Below are positions 12,701-25,012 of a stretch of DNA of 64,000 bases, one piece after another. Location of the stretch: NCBI RefSeq assembly GCF_021155765.1, contig NC_060116.1:8990001-9054000 (forward strand). The letters run 5' to 3'. The translations under genes and the position numbers were made by a program. This DNA is from Diprion similis. Its lineage: Eukaryota > Arthropoda > Insecta > Hymenoptera > Diprionidae. The notes beneath the pieces are model-generated. The model saw only the letters and a program-made list of their open reading frames with translations, was not told where the DNA came from and did not search any database. The first letter of the stretch is position 1. Each line of letters opens with the position of its first letter.

Positions 12701-15700
12701 TTCGTTCGACAATTTTCGAGCTCCGAATCACTCTGTTTGTTGCCAAGCTTTACGATAAGATCAAGAAAAGATTTGTTTTCCGCACGGAATAAATCCGGCA
12801 GTAACAAGCCTGTAGCTGGAAATCGCTCGGGAATATACATGTGTGATATGCGCACATGCCACACGTCTACATACATGAGCGTACATTGCGCGGATGCACG
12901 GACTCTCACAATCCGTGATATTTACATGTGTGTGCCAGACTTACAGCATCCGCCAATACACTGGCCGCGTCTTCAACGTTCTATTTATTACACGGGGCTA
13001 AAGTGGGGGGTATCGAGTTTACACGAACTGACGTGTTGACGTCTTTCCCTCGGCACGTTGCTTTTACACGTGCCGATTATTCCCCCGTGATTTTTATTAA
13101 AATAAACTCATCAACCCTGTTGGAAAAATCAATTACCTAATTCGTAGTTTCAGGTGTATTTTCAGAATTACTTCATTAAAGCAATTGCGTCAAACTTAGA
13201 GAATTGAATCACCGAATTGAATCACCGAATTAAATAAAAATAAATAAAAGAATGTTTCATCTACAGTGATTTTTACCCATGTGTGAATGAGACATTTCTC
13301 CGATATTATATCCAACGGGGGTGTAACTCAGTGGTAGAGTGTCTGCTTCGCATGCTGAAAGTCCTGGGTTCAAATCCCAGCTCCTCCATAAGGGATTTTT
13401 TGAAATTTTTTTTCTCTCCCACATTTCACGTCTAGGCTCAGCGAATACCCATTCGTAAGTCCTACTTGTCGACTCGGTTATCTGTCGACAATTTCATTAT
13501 ACGTGTTTCGCACGCGATTGCTGCAGCTGCTCGTCATCGACGCATCGGTGACATTTATCATTATACACATGTCTATTAATCCGTCGGCAAATTCTCAAAG
13601 TTTCATGTTGAGCGAAACTGTAGTTACAGAGTCCGTATTTATCACGCGAGAAAACATCGCCGTTCTTATCTTGTGTAGGTGGGTGAGTATGAAATCGACT
13701 CGTGCCACGAATCAGCACGAACCGCGGGGTCGCAGCTTTGGTGCGTCCCCTTAACGGTGAAGCAACAAGTGGGAATAAATAAGTGATTAGGGGTATGACC
13801 GACCAGCCATGCAGCAATATGTACGTAATAGTAGGCACACATTCCGCGGTACTTAGTTGCTGTCCTTCTCCCCTTCGCAAACCCCCCATGTAGGCAAATA
13901 AGGATCATCAATATCTTATTGGGGGGTGACACGCAAGCCTCTAGAAATCCCTGTAAGTCAAACCGATCAGAGTTCAGGGGGTCAGTCGAGGTGCAATTTG
14001 CTCACGATCACGCAACCTTCGGCAAATGATTTATGAGATTAGTCAACGATGGATAATTCTGTTTCGATACGTAAAGACGTCGAATTTCCGAGGGATACTC
14101 GAATTTAAAAAATTTTCTGCAGAATGACGTCATTCTGACACACGGTCCTAAGTGTTGAGATTTCGATAGCGCCGATTTTTACTCGCGCGGACGATCCATG
14201 GCCGGGTGCTTATAAATCAGAGCTGGGGAATAAAAAATCTTCCATAAAACATCGAGAAGCTCGGCCCATTCGCACCGATGCCCACAGCATCTCTTGGGCA
14301 AGACTCAGCGGACCAGCGGCGTATACAGCGGCACTCCATAAATGCATGACCACTTATCAGGATTGCCATGGCGTGACAGACCGAGGCCCATATGTTTTCT
14401 GCCTCGTTTCAGGGAAAAGGGAGCTGGTTCTAGTGCTTATGAATTAAACATACCGGTGAAAAGCTGGGTGCGAGAGGTTAAAAGCTGGCTGAGAAAAGCA
14501 AGTTGACCGAGGGCCAAACGAATGACCGCCCCGAGGGGCAATCGAATCTGAGAAACGGCATTTTGGATTCATTGCTGAGAAGCAGCGATCCCGTAAATAC
14601 TGAGCTGTGTGCTTACAGCTGGATTGGAAGTGTGGAGAGGAAGTTTTCGTGTAAGAACGTTCTTAAGAGAGGGAAAAAATTGTTGTACTTATCTTCCTCT
14701 TTTTTTTTCTCTTCTTACCGAGAATCAATACGTTACTTTCAACCTTCTTTCCCTTTCCCTCTCATTACTTTGGCCGGCGCGCATCACCTGCGGCATTTTT
14801 ATGGTAATTTTATTGTGGCTTTTATGGAAAGTTTTGCTTAGGACTTAAACGCGTCTCGCCTATGGCACGTGAGCTGAACGAAGAGATTTTTAAAGGGAGC
14901 TGCTATTGTTATTCGTTCACTCGCGTATGAATTCTTCCGAGCAACAAACTTTCCTTGGATCCCGTCAGAGCCTGCAGGTATTTTTTAACGTGGTCAATTT
15001 CGAAATTCAAAATCGCTTCACAATTTCCTACAACTTTCTTTAGAGCACCGCAGGAATTCGAAATCGACGTTTCTTCGAGAAGATGCACAATCTCTCCTCG
15101 AATAAAGATTCGCAGTTGGTATAAGGCACTCCTTGGGGAATATTCTCCGCCGGAAGAGGATTCCGTCGTAATCCCAATGAATCTCGGTCGGCCGCACGGT
15201 TATTAAGAGAGTTTATGGTAGAAGAACCCACGCCACAGCTGGTATACATGTATATACTCATATTGTTCTCGGTAATATTCGTTAATATGATTGCCAATTT
15301 TTTCTGTTCTGTTTCCTCGGTTGATCTGCGTAATTGAATTCGATTTATTCTACATCCGTGGAGCTCCGACCGTCCTCGTATTATTCGGGTTTCGCGATTA
15401 CTATTTAAGGGGTTCCACACCTTCGCTGAAAATTATGCCAAAATCCCCGAAAAAATTTCGTTGTTAGTTTTTGTGAGACCAAGTTGATGCAGAAGTTTCA
15501 TGAATTTCAGGGAGTTCGTTTGTGAGTAAATATCATTCAAATCTCATTGTTTTGCCATCGATTAAGCTCTTCTCCCATAAGAATGCAAGCTGCATTTTGA
15601 AAGTTTCATAACTTCGACACGAGTTCCCTAATTTTCTGAAATTCTTGCTGTGATTTTTAGAATCGCTTCCGACCATTTTACGGCGGGCGCTGGGTTTATG

Positions 15701-17314
15701 TAACCAATTTTTGACCGATGATAGCTCGAGAACGAATGAACGGATTTGAATGATTTTGGTCTCAATCAACGCAACTCTTCGTAGCTTAGAATTGACTCAA
15801 TTTTGAATCTCGTTGGCAATCTTTCAGTTTTTGAGTTATTTGAATAACAAATTGCGAAAAAGAAAACTATATATTTAATTTATTAATATTTCATGGTTTA
15901 AAATCGCATCTTAACGAAAAGTTCTAAGGCTTAACCATTTGTTTGGAGAATTTTGTCATCATTTTTTAATAATAATTTTTTTTTCACCATCCCATTACTT
16001 CCAAATGATTTTTTTACTCAAAAATTCTTGATTGGGGACGTCTTCTGGCACACGTATAGATGGAAATTTCTTTCCCGAGCTACTGATTTATAAGAGCAAA
16101 CGTATTTTACGGGTGATAAGGGTATTAGACATACTGCAGTGTAGTTTAAAATTGATACCGCTGTATCTGTATCGTCGTATACAAAGTCTCGTTATAATAC
16201 AAGTTGCGCTGTGCAGGGTGTCAAAAGCGAAGGAAATATGAATACGCGGAACCAGGTCGCAGGATAAAGACAGAGTTTCAGACGTATGTACATTCATTAT
16301 ACGCACACGCGTTATTTTGAGAACAAAGGGAAATTCCACCCCCGGTGAACTCTTGACCCAGTATAAGAATATGTCAAGCTAAAAACCTTCCTGCCGTTTT
16401 CACTAGGTACGGTTCGAAAATCCTTTCAATCTGCTTGCACAGTAGTTTAAAGACTTTGAAATCGACCATTTCACCGACGAGATAAATTTATTGGAAGTTG
16501 AGATTATTTCCCACCCCCGAGATCGTAAGACGCGATGTCAAAGCGTAAAACTTGTACATTACAGCAAAGCATTATACTCGAAAAGAGATGATTTTCAGAA
16601 TCTTCAGGCTTTCGTGTCGAGCTCGTATATCGAGATTGAGGGTGTTTATCCAGGTAGAAGAATCCACTCGGATACATTGCGCGAATTTCGAAGGTATAGA
16701 CAGACTCATAGCAGTCGAGACAATCGTTGATGAAACTTTTAATGAGCAAAACTGTTCGCGGCGCAGCTGAACGGTTAATTTACCAGAATTAAGTAGTCCG
16801 TGCCAGAAGTCGTCAGTCTCTTTTGTCAGAGACATCGCGACTCTTCAACTTCCCAGGCAGATCACACAGGGTGCAGTGCCGATGAAAAAGTCTAAAGGGG
16901 CGCAATTAACCTGCAGACCAAGGTGCGACTGCTGCCGTATCCGAGCTAACAATACTCAAGTACTTCGAGTAGCGAAACGAATTGCGACAAAGAGGAATTG
17001 AGACCGAACCGCAATTATTGCGGCGCTGTGCCAGCCGTGTAAGCTAATCGTGCGAATTGCTTTGAACGTTTAAAGTCCGCACTTCCGCATACCTATTCGT
17101 GACAGGTATTAATACCGGACTAGAGAGTAATCAGATTGGCTAGTTTTTTCGGGCGAATAAATGGAAATATGTTAAACTCCGGATCAAGGTACTTGCCTAC
17201 AGTGGTGAGGAGCATGTTGTCAAGGAGAAGGGCGATGGCGACGATCACCAGGACGAGTCGTCGCGACTCCCTGCATCGTTGTAACCACCCACCCAGCCAT
17301 CCTCCGCCACCCAT
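6749..17314 (-). CDS. Vmat: Vesicular monoamine transporter (VMAT, SLC18 family)
   Basis: Proton/amine antiporter of the major facilitator superfamily that loads monoamines into synaptic and secretory vesicles. Coding exons in gene order: 17197-17314, 12267-12467, 12020-12173, 11632-11774, 9904-10086, 9681-9782, 9280-9454, 8626-8677, 8318-8501, 7400-7533, 6749-6820. They total 1518 nt (505 residues), close to the family's usual size. TM1 has LLLDNMLLT with the conserved Asp, followed by [16 protein letters not shown]. The first lumenal loop has eight Thr and several N-glycosylation sequons (NAT, NAS, NMT, NAT). Later come [61 protein letters not shown], the [19 protein letters not shown] region with an Asp, and [16 protein letters not shown] with the second intramembrane Asp. 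The AFCLGFAIG form favours VMAT over VAChT. The tail ends [16 protein letters not shown]. Two introns need GC donors to keep the frame. The start used is the first ATG in the TM1 exon; an upstream exon may extend it. Confidence 0.93.
7666..7737 (-). tRNA. tRNA-His (GTG)
   Basis: A 72-nt cloverleaf read on the minus strand, with the acceptor stem closed by GCCGTGA and TCACGGC, anticodon GTG in the loop TTGTGGC, and T arm GGTTCGAATCC. The plus-strand A run at 7616-7632 gives a strong T-run terminator downstream. A partial echo of the 3' end (TGCCGTGAC) recurs at 7641-7649. Confidence 0.95.
8176..8246 (-). tRNA. tRNA-Gly (GCC), lone inverted copy
   Basis: A 71-nt cloverleaf with anticodon GCC (CTGCCACG), A box TGGTTCAGTGG and B box GGTTCGATTCC. 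Its sequence is identical to all nine copies of the array at 10.2-11.4 kb but lies in the opposite orientation and lacks the array's spacer. A T run lies about 20 nt downstream. Confidence 0.95.
8678..9279 (-). other. VMAT intron with a GC donor, carrying tRNA-Lys
   Basis: Keeping the family's conserved KMGRW across this junction requires the donor CAG followed by GCACGT. The nearest GT donor (after GGCAGGCAC) would give KMGRH and shift the next exon out of frame. The acceptor is a normal TTTCAG. The intron also holds tRNA-Lys. Confidence 0.7.
9097..9169 (-). tRNA. tRNA-Lys (TTT)
   Basis: A 73-nt cloverleaf on the minus strand, with GCCCGGA paired to TTCGGGC by one wobble, D arm TAGCTCAGTCGGTAGAGC, anticodon TTT in ACTTTTAAT, and T arm GGTTCAAGTCC. 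A T-rich run follows within a few bases (A-rich at 9085-9092 on the plus strand). Confidence 0.96.
10185..10255 (+). tRNA. tRNA-Gly (GCC), array copy 1
   Basis: 71-nt Gly cloverleaf, anticodon GCC, intact A and B boxes. Unlike the other copies its upstream flank is unique sequence, which marks the left edge of the array. A type A spacer follows. Confidence 0.97.
10333..10403 (+). tRNA. tRNA-Gly (GCC), array copy 2
   Basis: Same 71-nt sequence as copy 1, preceded by a type A spacer and followed by type B. Confidence 0.97.
10481..10551 (+). tRNA. tRNA-Gly (GCC), array copy 3
   Basis: Same 71-nt sequence, preceded by type B and followed by type A spacer. It begins the second 296-bp dimer. Confidence 0.97.
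10629..10699 (+). tRNA. tRNA-Gly (GCC), array copy 4
   Basis: Same 71-nt sequence, preceded by type A and followed by type B spacer. Confidence 0.97.
10777..10847 (+). tRNA. tRNA-Gly (GCC), array copy 5
   Basis: Same 71-nt sequence, preceded by type B and followed by type A spacer. It begins the third dimer. Confidence 0.97.
10925..10995 (+). tRNA. tRNA-Gly (GCC), array copy 6
   Basis: Same 71-nt sequence, preceded by type A and followed by the last type B spacer. Confidence 0.97.
11073..11143 (+). tRNA. tRNA-Gly (GCC), array copy 7
   Basis: Same 71-nt sequence, preceded by type B and followed by a type A spacer. The strict alternation ends after this copy. Confidence 0.97.
11221..11291 (+). 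tRNA. tRNA-Gly (GCC), array copy 8
   Basis: Same 71-nt sequence. The spacer that follows is a diverged type A, with GATCTCA for GATCACA and TATATTCAC for TATACTCAC. Confidence 0.97.
11369..11439 (+). tRNA. tRNA-Gly (GCC), array copy 9
   Basis: Same 71-nt sequence at the right edge of the array. It is followed by unique DNA with a TTTT run at once downstream, so it keeps a weak terminator of its own. Confidence 0.97.
13317..13388 (+). tRNA. tRNA-Ala (CGC), somewhat divergent
   Basis: A 72-nt cloverleaf with anticodon CGC in TTCGCAT, the G3:U70 alanine identity pair, and a good T arm (CTGGG TTCAAAT CCCAG). The D stem has changed with compensation (ACTC/GAGT). There is a T:T mismatch at acceptor pair 6:67 and another in the middle of the anticodon stem, so it may be weak or decaying. 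A T6 terminator lies 8 nt downstream. Confidence 0.85.
15410..15880. repeat. Possible dispersed repeat in a VMAT intron
   Basis: Non-coding stretch with repeated phrasing such as CGAGAACGAATGAACGG and TCAGTTTTTGAGTTATTTGAA, which resembles non-autonomous insect repeats. No terminal repeats or target-site duplication were identified. This is a weak, style-based call. Confidence 0.2.
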
Positions 17315-18415
17315 CCTTCTCCCGTCTTCCTGCGTAAAAAGAGAAACGAATTCAATAAAGATAATTAAGTCTTACGCTTAAGAACCAACCCGGAGCTGCA
17401 TCCGTTCTTTATTCTCGGCTTCTTAATTTGAGAAAAGATCCTGTTGCATATTTTTCTTCATAGATAAGTCAAGTTATACGACATACAATTATTAATAACA
17501 ATGAAGAAATGTCAAGTTAAAAGAAAATGTCATCATTTTATACTTGTAGAATTTATAATTATATAATGATGAAAATCACGCATGAATTCTCATAACTAAA
17601 TATGAACAGCTTTGAGGCAAAAGCGATCGGTTTTCATTCAATATGTTAGCTGAAATATAGATTGACGTGGAGATATACGAGAAACGAATAGAGCCAGAGA
17701 TTCATTTAAGGGCAAACGATTAGCTGGTAGAGTGAAAGTTTACTTGAACTAGAATAATTTGAGCACCTTGCAGGGAGTGGTTTTCTATACCTTGCGGTAG
17801 ATTGGCTGTATTGTGTTGAACGCAGGAGTGGAACACCCTTCGATATTTACCCTTGGTAGACCTTAGGGGGAGAGTTGAAAAGAGGAATGGGGCGTCTGGA
17901 TGGGATTTTAATTAAATTTTTGTTGGCTCGAGTGGTAATTGCTCGAAGCTTTTTTGACGAAAGCGTTCTTGAAAATTGTTCAAAGCCGTTCGCTGCACGG
18001 TCGAGGTGCAAATATTGGCTAAGTACTACCTACGTCGGCCGCGTTTGGTGTGAAAATACAGTTTTAATTGAGGCTAACAATCCCGATGCGATCACGACAA
18101 CAGAGCGCACTCATTGTTACACCGTCTCGCTTCTGTCGCGGCAAAAGGGTGAAATTCGAGAGTTGAAGAGACGGCGAAAGACATCGAGAGAAGAAGAAAT
18201 CCCCTGAAATACGAAGAGTAAAAGACGATGACAGGCTACGATTACGGCTTGGTCCAGTTCTGCTACAGGACGAGAAAACTACCCTCTTGATTCCGACCCC
18301 GTTGCACGTTTTGAAATAAATTTATACAGTTGACGCGCGACATGATTTTTCTATTAGTGAACGTCTATACTGCGGCTGCCGCATTTTTTTTTTTCTACTT
18401 CGGCGTAATAATGCC

Positions 18416-18442
<27 letters not shown>
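18416..18442. repeat. (CT)n microsatellite
   Basis: An uninterrupted CT run of about 13 units. Confidence 0.9.
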
Positions 18443-18446
<4 letters not shown>

Positions 18447-21400
18447 AGCCACGGAGATGTATGTATTCTCGTAACGAGGTTCTCGATGAGTTGGCAGATT
18501 GGCGGGTCACTTCATCATCCCAAGTCCGGTGGCTGTCAGTCGCAAGCAAGTTGGTGGAAACCGGCGCTCAACCCTCTCCTTCAGATCACCCCTTCCTACG
18601 TATGCACACCACGTGACAGAGTGTCAACTGCCCCCGGCTCATCACCGTCACGTTGAATCACTGTTATATGATTATGTACAATAATTAATACAGGAATATA
18701 CCTATGTGTGTATGTATATATATATACTGCAGTTCAACACTCGACGGGTTTTTATGTCAACCTACGATACTTGGTTTTTCGGTTTCGTACGCTGTTCTCG
18801 ACGCTCGTAAGGTACCTGTCAAATTTTTTTGTCACCTTCTCCTCGGAAAAAAATTGAAAAATAATAAATTACCAGCGAAACATTCTTCCCAGAGTTGGCT
18901 AGACGCCATTGGCAAGAAAATTCTTGCCGAATATTTATCCGATCAGGCGAGTTATGATGTTGATTAGGTTTAATTATAACAATTTTTCACACTCGGGACA
19001 TTCTTGACTATCTATTAATAAATAATACAAGTATATTATATACTCGCATTTGAATATACATGTAATATATAAAGTGTTTCGCGCATCTTGATACTCGAGT
19101 CTTGATTTGTCATCGGTGCAACTGCGACAAAAGCTTGCAGAACCGAGGACAATAAGAGAGCACTTTATAATTACTCCTCGAATGAGATGGCATCTGCAGT
19201 GATAAGCGTGGGGTGGAATAAAGGACCGTTAAGAACGTGATTCTTTGCCAGGAAGAGGGGACCGCAGCACCCTAGGGAACATCCTGGCGAACGAGTTGAT
19301 TATTATACCCGCAGTGTTCTCGTTTCGAGGCATCAATACGGATCTCGTCGTAACTTTGAATTTTTCTTTTTTGATTTTTTTTTTCATTATTACCGTGAAA
19401 CGATTTCAGGGGAACATTCGAAGAAGATGTAGTCTAATGTAGTGGGAGAGTGGAAAACGCAAACGTGAGTATAATGCGAATGTAAGTATGTGTATGAAGC
19501 AGAAACGCAACGGCCTGTCGAATTGCACGGAGGAATTATTTATAGCGACAATTACAGTCGGAGCTGTTGGTACATTGTTCCTCAGCTTTCAACTCATCAC
19601 AATTCAGGAATAAGAATTAGACGTTACTCCTGAGTAACGAAGTTGCTACGGGGAATATAAAAGAGGAGGGACGATGAAAGCTGTAATTAATACGGTTAAT
19701 TGTGTTTCGCTAAACGAATGAATGGGGAAACTCGGGTGGCGTGGAAAGGCGCGATAACTTCGTTTTTAAGAAATCCTCCAATCTGCACACTCCTCCTTGC
19801 TTCCATCTCCCTTCTCGCTTTTTGCACAATCGGACAGGGTGTTACGACACAATGGGAAGGCCTTAGCAAAATTTCAGGAAAAAATTATGCCCAGCAAGCA
19901 ATCTGGAAGCTTGAACTTTTCATTTATTCCGCAGGCCTGAGTTACAACCCAAGTCGAAAATGTCTAACTTTCAACGGGTAGGTAATAGAACCGCATTATA
20001 TCCATTTGCGGCAAATCAAACAACTCTGTGGCAGGCAGAACTTGACTTACGATTGGATTAACCTTCGGCCGTGATAATGATATCATGGTTTTCTCTCCAC
20101 TGCTGCTGTCGCATTTGTACACACGTTTTTCGTTATAATCCGCACTTCACTACTTATGGACATCATAACCAGCCGTCATACAATTGTTTTTTTTTTCCAC
20201 CATTCTAAAACCAGGTTTTATTCACATCTGATATTTGTTTATTTTCATTTTCTACTAGAACTAAAAAATACCGTAGTAACCAGCCAATTTATAATGTATA
20301 CAGTTACTGTTCCTTTTCATTATGATTTATTTTATACACTATTGCAACGAATTGATGTTGCTGTAAGAATAAATCGACGTAGAGTTCTTAGTTACGTCTA
20401 CTAAATAAATTTGACTTGATAATAATAACCAAAAACTGTAGTATTTACAGTATTAATTCCACTAGATATTTCCGACAATTGTATTTTATTCTCTTGTGAT
20501 TCCAACAGTATTTTAACCGTCATTTTAACGATCATACGCGTTTTACTAGAGATTTTCTAGTAACTGTGAAAAATGAAATTTTTTCGACGTTCTCGTTTTT
20601 AAGCAAGGACGAAAATTGTTTGAAAATATGTAACCGCTGGCGGAAAATAAAGCACCACCTCAAGTACTTGGAAAATTGTTTCCAATAGCTGTGGGTAGGT
20701 ACGACCCACGCCACCTAGCTTCGGGGAGTTTCGATGGTGGCGGGTTGGAGAGTGAAAGAAACAGAGAAAAGTGCAGGAAGCGGGAATTGTGAATGACGAG
20801 AAAATTGCCGCTGAGTGGGGCAATCGCGGCCAATCTCGCTACGCGACAATGTTCAACCGAACCGCGTCCTTGCGGCTCTATTTTTAAGACCACATTTAAG
20901 ACCACTTTATACCCTAGCCATTTTTCTTCAGCTCCCCGATCTTTTGCCTCCTCTAATGCTTTAACCAAGAAACGTTTCCGGTATTTTTCACGGCGCGTTG
21001 CCTCCACACCGCATTTGTCACCGTGTCGCAGAAATAATTCGTTCATGTTTTACTCGGTTGCGTAGAAAAAAAAATTTCTCAGGACGCATAATTTGAAATC
21101 TGTAGTGTGAAAGATAAGTCCGTGAAGTGAGGGGAAAGAGAGATCGAATAAACTGGTTTCCGCTTTTGAAAGATCTGTACAAATGACATTTTTTTTACGG
21201 TATTAGGTACACCTTTTTGATGTTTTTGAAATTAATCAAAAGCTTCCACTCGACTTCCGTCTTCTTTGCAAATTAAATTATTTCGAAATTTTCAAAATTA
21301 TGATCTGCGATTCAACGCCTCAACAGAAATGCAGGTAACGCTTGGGTATAAACTTCAGATTGTAATTTGTGTTCAGAAGCTTATCGTGGCAAAAGCTTTG

Positions 21401-24400
21401 CCAAGCTAACGTAAGCTGTAGGGCTGTCACTCATAATGCAGATAATTGGGCCGTAAGCCAAGTGAATGGCTAATCAGTCCGATGCATAAATTCTTAGTGC
21501 TCTTGTTTGCCTTATCTGGAGTTGTAGCTTCGCGAAACTTCCGCGAGTGTCAATCGCGAGGGATGCAAACTTGGGTAATGAAACTAATTGACTGCTCGTG
21601 TCTGAGGCACATTCGTCCGCCGGGATTATCTTTCCTCTGTTCCTCTGTCTGGTTGCAACATCTATATCCGTACACGTAATTAAGCTTCATCCCTATGAAC
21701 CCCAATTAGTCACAAACGGTTTTTCAGCTTAAAATTTGGCGGAAAATCGATCCCGCAAACCCCTCGACTGCATAAAGAGACGATCTTAAGCATATCTGAG
21801 ATTCTTTGTGGTCACTTGCAAGTCCTGCACGCAACGGCGGATCTGGGCTGGAAAAGACGGGGTGGAAACGGGCCGAGAGAATGTGAGAGGGAGCGAGCTG
21901 AGAAAGAGGGAGAACCGGAGAGCGCTTAAAGGGCAAACTGTTGCTTCCAGCCTCAACAAGTAGGCCAGAGAGTTCGAGTCCGGATTTTATTTGCATTCAG
22001 AACACGCGAAAATCGTATTTCGATTACACCTGTGCGCAATCGAGTGACCAACGAAGTGCTTTTCCCTTCATCCACGAAGTTGTTCTTCCCTTTTCGACTT
22101 CCGCCAATATTATGCCATGTCTCAGTGTTTCCTGTCATTTTTCGATAAAAAAAAAAAATTTACGAAGATTTCTTTCTTTCCATCCGTTGCACCGATATCA
22201 AAAGTTATCAGGGGTGCAGCGTTTATTCCAAGGCGAAGATGTAGCGTCTAATTCGCTTTGGGAAGCAGCCCAGCCCGCGAAGCGTAATGGCGATGCAGCA
22301 GCAACTGAGAGGGTTTGTAACGAAGTTAGTTGCATTTAACTCGCTAGTCACACTAGCTGCCACGTTTCTCTCTCTTTCGCCTCCCTGTCTACACAGGTAT
22401 GAATGTACGCGTGAGCTATACTGATAAAGCACTCACAGGCTCGTCTACACTTTGTCGCGCGCAATATTGCACCCTAAACGAATTACGTCAGCAATTACCT
22501 TATACCGAGGAGGCAACACTCAGCCTGCAGAAACTGGGGGTTGGAGGACCTTACAGATATTGTTCTCAGTACTGCCTTCCACCCTCGTGTATACTATATA
22601 CATGTATATTTATCGACGCCCCTTCCGCCCATCCTAGAACCTCTGAAAGTGTTCGACTTGGATATTTTATGCCGAAGAAACGGACGAGGGTGGAAAAAAA
22701 AGTCGGGCGAAAACGGACCACTGAATGTTCGACAAAAGTATTTTTTGCAACTATTTTTTCCTTTTCGCTTTTTTTCCACCCCAAACGCAGGATATAGAAA
22801 TCTGAAAATTTACCGCTTTACTCTCCGCACAGATCGTATTACGTGAAGTTGATTGATCTCCCGTCACAGAATTGACAATATTGGCTTTGGGCCACGCTGC
22901 GAAATTGACCGACATGAGTTGACTTTGACAATTTGGAAAAATAAAAATTCAGATACGGTGGAATTATTGTGTATAGCGAGGAACTTGTATTTTTTCAAGA
23001 TTGACGAAAAATTCAGCTTCTTCGAGAAATAATTAAAGCGTAACTTTAAATTCGTAGATATTTTACTTGTACGTTAGTTGAACTCGACTCGGACTGCTTC
23101 TACGAAAGATATGAAAAAGAAAAAAACAAAACAAAATTATACATTTCGAGTTGATTTTTACCTTGAATCTACAAACGATCTAACGCTGTACCAATCTGTC
23201 AACTACCAGAATTTGACGAGTGAAATACAATCGGAAATTTTGTAACGTATAATCTACTGGTATGCACAAATCAGCCATCTTAACATCCAAACCCAAATCA
23301 GATCGTGCATATCTCGAGCCAAATACCACGAAGAAATTCAATATTCCATAATAATTCTTGTCTTAAGGTGCAGAATGTCTCACATATTTTCGCCAAATAA
23401 AATTCGTACCTGCATTTCCATGGTTGTGACAAATGTTTCGATCTCAGGCTCCATGATCCGTGTGACAGGATAAAGTTGATCTATCCTGATGTGTCCGACA
23501 AGTCTTGCACAGTGTTGTTGTATGTTGGAATTTATACACAATAATCACCGCACCCACTTTTAAAATGGAGAATAAAATTTCACTTCATCTTGAAATTGCA
23601 TTACGATCGTACCTGTTATTCAAGCTGGTTCAGTTAAAAAAATCCTATCGATTCGACGCGCAGACTATACTATAAACGAGAGTTCACGATCAGTCCGATC
23701 GTCGGCAAATGAATTTATAGTTGCTCAACGGCTTCCGCAGTTGTTATTATTGCACGTAGGTTTCTCTTTTACACCCCCTACCAGTTTCTCACCCGAATAA
23801 ACGATCCGTACCTAATTCAAGATTCAGAGAGCAGGTGAAACGGTTTGGTTCGCGCACGGTGTGCTGGATAATTGAACCCCGCAGCGTTACATCTTTTTTC
23901 CCCCGAGATATTTGACTTCAGAGGAAACTGGTTCTCAGTTACCGTTGACGGGGATACGGTAACTCTGTTAACGCCGGTAATTACACCGTAGCGAGTCACT
24001 TGGCGAGGAATAGAGAAGGAGGCCTACCGCCTCTTGGTCGAGGGATGGAGGTAAAGTACACGATGGGGTTATGCAGATTGCTTCGTAATTTTGTTACCGA
24101 TCACCCCATTAAACTCATCACCCAGTCTAGGTGCACAGAGTTGGAAGCACAGCTACGGAGGAACGGTGCAAGAGAAGTAGCTCGTTGGACGTAGTCTAGT
24201 AACGCACGGATGGTGCCGAGGTTCAATTCGAACTTAGAAACAGCGGCAACAGGAGTCGTAATAATCTTTTAACGGACAAAACGAATCGACGAATCGTCAG
24301 TGAGTGGAGTTTGTAACGACAGTGATACACGAGTCGCAGAACATCCCGCTGATACGCCTTACCAAAATAATACGGCGACAGGGTGAAACGACGTGTTCTT

Positions 24401-24954
24401 TGACATCTCAAATCCAGAGCTGAGCTCAAAGCCTCGAAGCCTTTTCGCTCTTTCACCCTATCGTCTGGCAAACTTTGCTCCTCCTGGTCTCTGCTGACTA
24501 TGACACAAGGAAATGAGGGTTATCCACCCAGATCACGCCTCGGCCAGCTTGGACCAGATATACGGGCTGCTCGCCCTCGAGGCGGCTAACTGAGTTGTGC
24601 AGCGACTCTGCGAACGGACTTCAGAACAAGATCCGACCAGGCGGAGATCGCTCTTGAACAAGAGCCTGCGGAGTTGCCTGTGCAGCTGTCACTTGCTCCG
24701 AGCACGCATACCAGGACAATACTGATTCCGTATCAAAAAGACCCAGCGGAACGATGGTGCATGGCTTCAAATGGCTAGAGATTGCACCAACCAACTTCGA
24801 TCGTTCATCACTTTTGGCTTTGATGGAACCTAGGATTCAGACTCTAATCTAGTAGACCGGTTGCTTCGAGCTTCGAAGATTACGTTAAGTACAATGAGGA
24901 TCCTAGTGGCTATCTCGCAATTATACCATTGACATGTGCACCCCATAAGTTTAC

Positions 24955-25012
24955 TCGTATATGTATATTATACATATATACATACATGTATATTATACAT
25001 ATACGATTCAGA
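24955..25012. repeat. TATACA-type microsatellite
   Basis: Near-duplicate GTATATTATACATATA segments separated by a few bases. Confidence 0.6.

Larger units (their letters stand above)
12468..17196 (-). other. Long VMAT intron with a consensus GC donor
   Basis: The TM1 exon ends ...ACCACTGTAG and is followed by GCAAGT, a textbook GC donor. Joining it to the exon starting TACCCATAATCCC restores LLTTVVPIIPEF at the family's usual length, whereas the nearby GT donor (after ACCACT) leads straight to a stop. The 4.7-kb intron holds tRNA-Ala on the opposite strand and a possible dispersed repeat near 15.4-15.9 kb. I see no further coding exon in it. Confidence 0.75.
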
